Positions 49,201 to 61,200 of a stretch of 64,000 nt of DNA are shown one piece after another; the first letter of the stretch is position 1; the number at the start of each line of letters is the position of its first letter. The stretch comes from Sipunculus nudus (taxonomy: Eukaryota > Annelida > Sipuncula > Golfingiida > Sipunculidae). The stretch is from the NCBI GenBank assembly GCA_026874595.1, contig CM049319.1, positions 2,942,601 to 3,006,600 on the forward strand, read 5' to 3'. The notes below the pieces were generated by a model that was given only the letters and a program-made list of their open reading frames with translations, made no database searches and was not told where the DNA came from. The position numbers and the translations under genes are program-made.

Positions 49201-52200
49201 ACATCAGATACCAGGTGAGAACACTATAATGATGCTCAATATACATCAGAAACCTGGTGAGAACACTATAATGATGATCAAAAGACATCAGATACCTCGT
49301 GAGAATACTATAACGATGGTCAATATACATCAGATACCTGGTGTGGACACTACAATGATGATCAAAATACATCAAATACCAGGTGAGTACACTATAATGA
49401 TGATCAATATACATCAGATACCTGGTGAGTAAACTACAATGATGGTCGATAGACATCAGATACCTGGTAAGAACACTATAATGATGATCAATATACATCA
49501 GATACCTAGTGTGTACTCTACAATGATGGTCAATATACATCAGATACCAGGGGAGAACACTATAATGATGGTCAATAGACATCAGATACCAGGTGAGAAC
49601 ACTATAACTATGGTCAATATACATCAGATACCTGGTGAATACACTACAATGATAGTCAATATACATCAGATACCTTGTTAGAACACTATAATGATGATCA
49701 ATATACATCAGATATCTGGTGTGTACACTACAATGCTGATCAAAATACATCTAATACCAGGTGAGATCACTAAAATGATGATCAATATACATCAGATACA
49801 TGGTGAGTAAACTACAATGATGATCAATATACATCAGATACCTGGTGAGAGCATTATAACGATGTTCAATAGACATCAGATACCTGGTGTGAACACTATA
49901 ACCATGGTCTATATACATCAGATACCTGGTGAGTACAGTACAATGATAGTCAATATACATCAGATACCTGGTAAGAACACTATAATGATGATCAATATAC
50001 ATTTGATACCTGGTGAGTACACTACAATGATGGTCAATAGACATCAGATACCTGGTAAGAACACTATAATGATGATCAATATACATCAGATACCTAGTGT
50101 GTACTCTACATTGATGGTCATTATACATCAGATACCTAGTCACAACACTATAATGATGATCAATAGACATCAGATACCTGGTGAGTACACTACAATGATA
50201 GTCAATATACATCAGATACCTTGTAAGAACACTATAATGATGATCAATATAGATCAGACACATGGTGAGTACACTATAATGATGGTCAATATACATCAGA
50301 TACCTGGTGAGTACACTATAATGATGGTCAATATACATCAGATACCTGCTGAGAACTCTATAATGATGATCAATATAACTCAAATACCTGGTGAGTACAC
50401 TACAATGATGGTCAATATACATCAGATACCTGGTGAGAACACTATAATGATGATCAATATACATAAGAAACCTGGTGAGAACACTATAATGATGGTCAAT
50501 ATACATCAGATACCTGGTGAGAACACTATAACGATGGTCAATATACCTCAGATACCTGGTGTGTACACTACAATGATGATCAAAATACATCAAATACCAG
50601 GTGAGTACACTAAAATGATGGTCAATATACATCAGATACCTGGTGTGAACACTAAAATGATGATCAATATACATCAGAAACCAGGTGAGAACACTAAAAT
50701 GATGATCAACAGACATCGTATACTTCGTGAGAATACTATAACGATGGTCAATATACATCAGATACCTAGTGTGTACTCTACAATGATGGTCAATATACAT
50801 CAGATACCAGGTGAGAACACTATAATGATGCTCAATATACATCAGATACCTGGTGAAAACACTATAATGATGATCAATATACATCATATACCTGGTGAGA
50901 ACACTTTAATGATGATCAATATACATCAGATACCTAGTGTGTACTCTACAATGATGGTCAATATACATCAGATACCAGGTGAGAACACTATAATGATGCT
51001 CCATATACATCAGATACCTGGTGAAAACACTATAATGATGTTCAATATACATCATATATCTGGTGAGAACACTTTAATGATGATCAATATACATCAGATA
51101 CCTGGTGAGTACACTATAATGATGATCAATATACATAAGATACGTGGTGTGAACACTATAATTGTGGTCAATATACAACAGATTCATGGTGAGTACACTA
51201 CAATGATGGTCAATATACATCAGATACCTGGTGACAACACTATAATGATGATCAATATACATCAGACACCAGGTGAGAACACTATGATGATGCTCATTAT
51301 ACATCAGATACCTAGTCACAACACTATAATGATGATCAATAGACATCAGATACCTGGTGAGTACACTACAATGATAGTCAATATACATCAGATACCTTGT
51401 AAGAACACTATAATGATGATCAATATAGATCAGACACATGGTGAGTACACTATAATGATGGTCAATATACATCAGATACCTGGTGAGTACACTATAATGA
51501 TGGTCAATATACATCAGATACCTTGTGAGAACTCTATAACGATGATCAATATAACTCAAATACCTGGTGAGTACACTACAATGATGGTCAATATACATCA
51601 GATACCTGGTGAGAACACTATAATGATGATCAATATACATAAGAAACCTGGTAAGAACACTATAATGATGGTCAATATACATCAGATACCTGGTGAGAAC
51701 ACTATAACGATGGTCAATATACCTCAGATACCTGGTGTGTACACTACAATCATGTTCAAAATACATCAAATACCCGGTGAGTACACTAAAATGATGGTCA
51801 ATATACATCGGATACCTGGTGTGAACACTAAAATGATGATCAATATACATCAGAAACCTGATGAGAACACTAAAATGATGATCAACAGACATCATATACT
51901 TCGTGAGAATACTATAACGATGGTCAATATACATCAGATTCCTGGTGTGTACACTACAATGATGATCAATATACATTAAATACCAGGTGAGAACACTATA
52001 ATGATAATCAATATACATCAGATACATGGTGAGTAAACTACAATGATGGTCAATAGACATCAGATACCTTGTGAGAACACTATAACGATGGTCAATATAC
52101 ATCAGATACCTGGTGACAACACTATAATGATGATCAATATACATCAGACACCAGGTGAGAACACTATGATGATGCTCATTATACATCAGATACCTAGTCA

Positions 52201-55200
52201 CAACACTATAATGATGATCAATAGACATCAGATACCTGGTGAGTACACTACAATGATAGTCAATATACATCAGATACCTTGTAAGAACACTATAATGATG
52301 ATCAATATAGATCAGACACATGGTGAGTACACTATAATGATGGTCAAAATACATCAGATACCTGGTGAGTACACTATAATGATGGTCAATATACATCAGA
52401 TACCTTGTGAGAACTCTATAATGATGATCAATATAACTCAAATACCTGGTGAGTACACTACAATGATGGTCAATATACATCAGATACCTGGTGAGAACAC
52501 TATAATGATGATCAATATACATAAGAAACCTGGTAAGAACACTATAATGATGGTCAATATACATCAGATACCTGGTGAGAACACTATAACGATGGTCAAT
52601 ATACCACAGATACCTGGTGTGTACACTACTATCATGTTCAAAATACATCAAATACCCGGTGAGTACACTAAAATGATGGTCAATATACATCGGATACCTG
52701 GTGTGAACACTAAAATGATGATCAATATACATCAGAAACCTGATGAGAACACTAAAATGATGATCAACAGACATCATATACTTCGTGAGAATACTATAAC
52801 GATGGTCAATATACATCAGATTCCTGGTGTGTACACTACAATGATGATCAATATACATTAAATACCAGGTGAGAACACTATAATGATGATCAATATACAT
52901 CAGATACATGGTGAGTAAACTACAATGATGGTCAATAGACATCAGATACCTTGTGAGAACACTATAACGATGGTCTATATACATCAGATACATGGTGAGT
53001 ACAGTACAATGATAGTCAATATACTTCAGATACCTGGTAAGAACACTATAATGATGATCAATATACATCAGATACCTGGTGAGTACACTACAATGATGGT
53101 CAATAGACATCAGATACCTCGTAAGAACACTAAAATGATGATCAATATACATCAGATACCTATTGTGTACTCTACAATGATGGTCAATATACATCAGATA
53201 CCAGGTGAGAACATTATCATGATGCTCAATATACATCAGATACCTGGTGAGTACACTACAATGATGGTCAATAGACATCAGATACCTGGTTCAATCGAGA
53301 ACACTATAACGATGGTCAATATACATCAGATACCTGGTGAAAACACCATAATGATGATCAATATACATCAGATACCTGGTGAGTACACTACAATGATAGT
53401 CAATATACATCAGATACCTGGTAAGAAAACTATAATGATGATCAATATACATCTGATACCTGGTGAGTACACTACAATGATGGTCAATAGACATCAGATA
53501 CCTGGTAAGAACACTATAATGATGATCAATATACATCAGATACCTAGTGTGTACTCTACAATGATGGTCAATATACATCAGATACCAGGTGAGAACACTA
53601 TAATGATGCTCAATATACATCAGATACCTGGTGAAAACACTATAATGATGATCAATATACATCATATACCTGGTGAGAACACTTTAATGATGATCAATAT
53701 ACATCAGATACCTGGTGAGTACACTATAATGATGATCAATATACATAAGATACGTGGTGTGAACACTATAATGGTGGTCAATATACAACAGATTCATGGT
53801 GAGTACACTACAATGATGGTCAATATACATCAGATACCTGGTGACAACACTATAATGATGATCAATATACATCAGACACCAGGTGAGAACACTATGATGA
53901 TGCTCATTATACATCAGATACCTAGTCACAACACTATAATGATGATCAATAGACATCAGATACCTGGTGAGTACACTACAATGATAGTCAATATACATCA
54001 GATACCTTGTAAGAACACTATAATGATGATCAATATAGATCAGACACATGGTGAGTACACTATAATGATGGTCAATATACATCAGATACCTGGTGAGTAC
54101 ACTATAATGATGGTCAATATACATCAGATACCTGCTGAGAACTCTATAATGATGATCAATATAACTCAAATACCTGGTGAGTACACTACAATGATGGTCA
54201 ATATACATCAGATACCTGGTGAGAACACTATAATGATGATCAATATACATAAGAACCCTGGTGAGAACACTATAATGATGGTCAATATACATCAGATACC
54301 TGGTGAGAACACTATAACGATGGTCAATATACCTCAGATACCTGGTGTGTACACTACAGTGATGATCAAAATACATCAAATACCAGGTGAGTACACTAAA
54401 ATGATGGTCAATATTCATCAGAAACCTGGTGAGAACACTAAAATGATGATCAACAGACATCATATACTTCGTGAGAATACTATAACGATGGTCAATATAC
54501 ATCAGATACCTGGTGTGTACACTACAATGATGATCAATATACATTAAATACCAGGTGAGAACACTATAATGATGATCAATATACATCAGATACATGGTGA
54601 GTAAACTACAATGATGGTCAATAGACATCAGATACCTTGTGAGAACACTATAATGATGCTCAATATACATCAGATACCTGGTGAGTACACTACAATGATG
54701 GTCAATAGACATCAGATACCTGGTTCAATCGAGAACACTATAACGATGGTCAATATACATCAGATACCTGGTGAAAATACCATAATGATGATCAATATAC
54801 ATCAGATACCTGGTGAGTACACTACAATGATAGTCAATATACATCAGATACCTGGTAAGAAAACTATAATGATGATCAATATACATCTGATACCTGGTGA
54901 GTACACAACAATGATGGTCAATAGACATCAGATACCTGGTAAGAACACTATAATGATGATCAATATACATCAGATACCTAGTGTGTACTCTACAATGATG
55001 GTCAATATACATCAGATACCAGGTGAGAACACTATAATGATGCTCAATATACATCAGATACCTGGTGAAAACACTATAATGATGATCAATATACATCATA
55101 TACCTGGTGAGAACACTTTAATGATGATCAATATACATCAGATACCTGGTGAGTACACTATAATGATGATCAATATACATAAGATACGTGGTGTGAACAC

Positions 55201-58200
55201 TATAATGGTGGTCAATATACAACAGATTCATGGTGAGTACACTACAATGATGGTCAATATACATCAGATACCTGGTGACAACACTATAATGATGATCAAT
55301 ATACATCAGACACCAGGTGAGAACACTATGATGATGCTCATTATACATCAGATACCTAGTCACAACACTATAATGATGATCAATAGACATCAGATACCTG
55401 GTGAGTACACTACAATGATAGTCAATATACATCAGATACCTTGTAAGAACACTATAATGATGATCAATATAGATCAGACACATGGTGAGTACACTATAAT
55501 GATGGTCAATATACATCAGATACCTGGTGAGTACACTATAATGATGGTCAATATACATCAGATACCTGCTGAGAACTCTATAAAGATGATCAATATAACT
55601 CAAATACCTGGTGAGTACACTACAATGATGGTCAATATACATCAGATACCTGGTGAGAACACTATAATGATGATCAATATACATAAGAAACCTGGTAAGA
55701 ACACTATAATGATGGTCAATATACATCAGATACCTGGTGAGAACACTATAACTATGGTCAATATACCTCAGATACCTGGTGTGTACACTACAATGATGAT
55801 CAAAATACATCAAATACCAGGTGAATACACTAAAATGATGGTCAATATACATCAGATACCTGGTGTGAACACTAAAATGATGATCAATATACATCAGAAA
55901 CCAGGTGAGAACACTAAAATGATGATCAACAGACATCATATACTTCGTGAGAATACTCTAACGATGGTCAATATACATCAGATACCTGGTGTGTACACTA
56001 CAATGATGATCAATATACATTAAATACCAGGTGAGAACACTATAATGATGATCAATATACATCAGATACATGGTGAGTAAACTACAATGATGGTCAATAG
56101 ACATCAGATACCTTGTGAGAACACTATAACGATGGTCTATATACATCAGATACCTGGTGAGTACAGTACAATGATAGTCAATATACATCAGATACCTGGT
56201 AAGAACACTATAATGATGATCAATATACATTTGATACCTGGTGAGTACACTACAATGATGGTCAATAGACATCAGATACCTGGTAAGAACACTATAATGA
56301 TGATCAATATACATCAGATACCTAGTGTGTACTCTACATTGATGGTCAATATAGATCAGATACCAGGTGAGAACACTATAATGATGGTCAACAGACATCA
56401 GATACCTGGTGAGAACACTATAACGATGGTCAATATACATCAGATACCTGGTGAGTACACTATAATGATGATCAATATACATCAGATACCTGGTGAATAC
56501 ACTACAATGATAGTCAATATCCATCAGATACCTGGTAAGAACACTATAATGATGATCAATATAAATCAGATACCTGGTGAGTACACAACAATTATAGTCA
56601 ATGTACATCAGATACCTGGTAAGAACACTATAATGATGATCAATATACATCAGATACCTGGTGAGTAAACTACAATGATTGTCAATATACATCAGACACC
56701 AGGTGAGAACACTATGATGATGATCAATATACATAAGATACCTGGTCACAACACTATAATGATGATCAATAGACATCAGAAACCTGGTGGGTACACTACA
56801 ATGTGGTCAATATACATCAGATACCTGGTAAGAACACTATAATGAAGATCAATATAGATCAGACACATGGTGAGTACACTATAATGATGGTCAATAAACA
56901 TCAGATACCTGGTGAGTACACTATAATGATGGTCAATATAGATGAGATACCTGGTGAGAACACTATAATGATGATCAATATACATCGTATACCTGGTAAG
57001 TACACTATAATGATGATCAATATACATCAGATACCTGGTGACAACACTATAATGATGATCAATATACATCAGATACCTAATTAGAACACTATAATTATGA
57101 TCAATATACATCAGATACCTGGTGAGAACACTATAATGATGGGCAGTATACATCAGATACCTAATTAGAACACTATAATGATGATCAATATACATCATAT
57201 ACCTGGTAAGTACACTATAATGATGATCAATATACATCAGATACCTGGTGAGAACACTACAATGATGGGCAGTATACATCAGATACCTAATTAGAACACT
57301 ATAATGATGATCAATATACATCAGATACCTGGTGAGAACACTATAATGATGGGCAGTATACATCAGATACCTAATTAGAACACTATAATGATGATCAATA
57401 TACATCAGATGCCTGGCGAGTACACTAAAATGATGGTCAATATACATAAGATACCTGGTGAGTACACTACAATGATGGTCAATATACATCAGATACCTGG
57501 TGTGAACACTATAATGATGATCAATATACATCAGATACCTGGTGAGTACACTACAATGATGTTCAATATACATCAGTTACCTGGTGAGAACACTATTATG
57601 ATGATCCATATACATCAGATACCTGGTGAGTACACTATAATGATGGTCAATATACATCAGATACCTTGTGAGAACTCTATAATGATGATCAATATACCTC
57701 AAATACCTGGTGAGTACACTACAATGATGGTCAATATACATCAGATACCTAGTGAGTACACTACAATGATGATCAATATACAGCAGATACCTGGTGAGAA
57801 CACTATAATGATGATCAATATACATCGTTCTATGTTCTAATATAATGCTCTTATTTTTAATTATTATCCTCTTGATCACAATGTGACAGGCAAGGACACG
57901 GACGATATTTATATTTTTATTTCAGCCTCTAGAACATAAAACTTCCCCGCCTGTCTTATAGAATCTTTCCCAGTGTTTAATATTCGCCGCACAATCTTGA
58001 TGTTTACAGCAATGACCAATATCAAGTAATAAATGTATATTTTCATGATGTAGGCAATGTCTGTCCAGAAACCAATTTTCGTTAACCCTCCCATTAAAAT
58101 CATGCACCTATACAGACCGGTCACCTTAAGTCAGATTTAATCCAGTGTGATTTTTTTTCCCAGATTTTTCGCAGCAGAAAATCTGATTAGGAAGATATAA

Positions 58201-58206
58201 GTACCT

Positions 58207-58265
<59 letters not shown>

Positions 58266-61200
58266 GGGGGGGGGGGGCATTTATTCAACTAACATAGTAG
58301 ATTTTATTATGAGCTACCATCTGAGTAGGTCGATGATCTTGAATCTTAGTTCAAGATGTACCGAATATACAACCTCCATCTGTAGTGACATGAGGTACCG
58401 AATATACAACCTCCATCTGTAGTGACATGATGTTCCGAATATACAACCTCCATCTGTAGTGACATGAGGTAACGAATATACAACCTCCATCTGTAGTGAC
58501 ATGAGGTACCGAATATGCAACCTCAATCTGTAGTGACATGATGTACCGAATATACAACCTCCATCTGTAGTGACATGATGTACCGAATATACAACCTCCA
58601 TCTGTAGTGACATGAGGTTCCGAATATACAACCTCCATCTGTAGTGACATGAGGTACCGAATATACAACCTCCATCTGTAGTGACATGAGGTACCGAATA
58701 TACAACCTCCATCTGTAGTGACATGATGTACCGAATATGCAACCTCCATCTGTAGTGACATGATGTACCGAATATGCAACCTCCATCTGTAGTGACATGA
58801 TGTACCGAATATGCAACCTCCATCTGTAGTGACATGAGGTACCGAATATACAACCTCCATCTGTAGTGACATGAGGTACCGAATATACAACCTCCATCTG
58901 TAGTGACATGATGTACCGAATATACAACCTCCATCTGTAGTGACATGATGTACCGAATATACAACCTCCATCTGTAGTGACATGATGTACCGAATATACA
59001 ACCTCCATCTGTAGTGACATGATGTACCGAATATACAACCTCCATCTGTAGTGACATGATGTACCGAATATACAACCTCCATCTGTAGTGACATGATGTA
59101 CCGAATATACAACCTCCATCTGTAGTGACATGATGTACCGAATATACAACTTCCATCTGTAGTGACATGAGGTACCGAATATAGAACCTCCATCTGTAGT
59201 GACATGAGGTACCGAATATAGAACCTCCATCTGTAGTGACATGAGGTACCGAATATAGAACCTCCATCTGTAGTGACATGAGGTACCGAATATACAACCT
59301 CCATCTGTAGTGACATGATGTACCGAATATACAACCTCCATCTGTAGTGACATGATGTACCGAATATACAACCTCCATCTGTAGTGACATGATGTACCGA
59401 ATATACAACCTCTATCTGTAGTGACATGATGTACCGAATATACAACTTCCATCTGTAGTGACATGAGGTACCGAATATACAACCTCCATCTGTAGTGACA
59501 TGAGGTACCGAATATAGAACCTCCATCTGTAGTGACATGAGGAACCGAATATACAACCTCCATCTGTAGTGACATGAGGTACCGAATATAGAACCTCCAT
59601 CTGTAGTGACATGATGTACCGAATATACAACCTCCATCTGTAGTGGCATGATGTACCGAATAGACAACCTCCATCTGTAGTGACATGAGGTACCGAATAA
59701 GCAACCTCCATCTGTAGTGACATGAGGTACCGAATATACAACCTCCATCTGTAGTGACATGATGTACCGAATATACAACCTCCATCTGTAGTGACATGAT
59801 GTACCGAATATACAACCTCCATCTGTAGTGACATGATGTACCGAATATACAACCTCCATCTGTAGTGACATGATGTACCGAATATACAACCTCCATCTGT
59901 AGTGACATGATGTACCGAATATACAACCTCCATCTGTAGTGACATGATGTACCGAATACACAACCTCCATCTGTAGTGACATGATGTACCGAATACACAA
60001 CCTCCATCTGTAGTGACATGAGGTACCGAATATACAACCTCCATCTGTAGTGACATGAGGTACCGAATATACAACCTCCATCTGTAGTGACATGATGTAC
60101 CGAATATACAACCTCCATCTGTAGTGACATGATGTACCGAATATACAACCTCCATCTGTAGTGACATGATGTACCGAATATACAACCTCCATCTGTAGTG
60201 ACATGATGTACCGAATATACAACCTCCATCTGTAGTGACATGATGTACCGAATATACAACCTCCATCTGTAGTGACATGAGGTACCGAATATACAGCCTC
60301 CATCTGTAGTGACATGATGTACCGAATATACAACCTCCATCTGTAGTGACATGATGTACCGAATATACAACCTCCATCTGTAGTGACATGATGTACCGAA
60401 TATACAACCTCTATCTGTAGTGACATGATGTACCGAATATACAACTTCCATCTGTAGTGACATGAGGTACCGAATATACAACCTCCATCTGTAGTGACAT
60501 GAGGTACCGAATATACAACCTCCATCTGTAGTGACATGAGGAACCGAATATACAACCTCCATCTGTAGTGACATGAGGTACCGAATATAGAACCTCCATC
60601 TGTAGTGACATGATGTACCGAATATACAACCTCCATCTGTAGTGGCATGATGTACCGAATAGACAACCTCCATCTGTAGTGACATGAGGTACCGAATAAG
60701 CAACCTCCATCTGTAGTGACATGAGGTACCGAATATACAACCTCCATCTGTAGTGACATGATGTACCGAATATACAACCTCCATCTGTAGTGACATGATG
60801 TACCGAATATACAACCTCCATCTGTAGTGACATGATGTACCGAATATACAACCTCCATCTGTAGTGACATGATGTACCGAATATACAACCTCCATCTGTA
60901 GTGACATGATGTACCGAATATACAACCTCCATCTGTAGTGACATGATGTACCGAATATACAACCTCCATCTGTAGTGACATGATGTACCGAATATACAAC
61001 CTCCATCTGTAGTGACATGATGTACCGAATACACAACCTCCATCTGTAGTGACATGAGGTACCGAATATACAACCTCCATCTGTAGTGACATGAGGTACC
61101 GAATATACAACCTCCATCTGTAGTGACATGATGTACCGAATATACAACCTCCATCTGTAGTGACATGATGTACCGAATATACAACCTCCATCTGTAGTGA

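Larger units (their letters stand above)
39161..57832 (+). repeat. 42-bp minisatellite, about 445 units, derived from the exon 3 donor
   Basis: The unit reads ATACATCAGATACCTGGTGA, then GWACACTAYAATGATGRTCA, then AT. It starts at the intron's first base: the first, irregular copy contains the real donor and the regular array runs from about 39,226. The period of 42 is a multiple of three and stop codons are rare, so long frames open on both strands, giving 14-residue repeats QIPGENTIMMINIH (plus) and MYIDHHYSVLTRYL (minus). They are broken by single-base indels (near 44,150, 45,833 and 56,792) and have no start context or splice support, so they are not called as genes. Variant units are arranged in higher-order blocks. 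Confidence 0.95.

Noticed and set aside
39248-57840. Very long open frames on both strands (up to 734 codons)
   Set aside because: They are translations of a 42-bp repeat without stops, overlap each other antisense, change frame at single-base indels, and lie within an intron.
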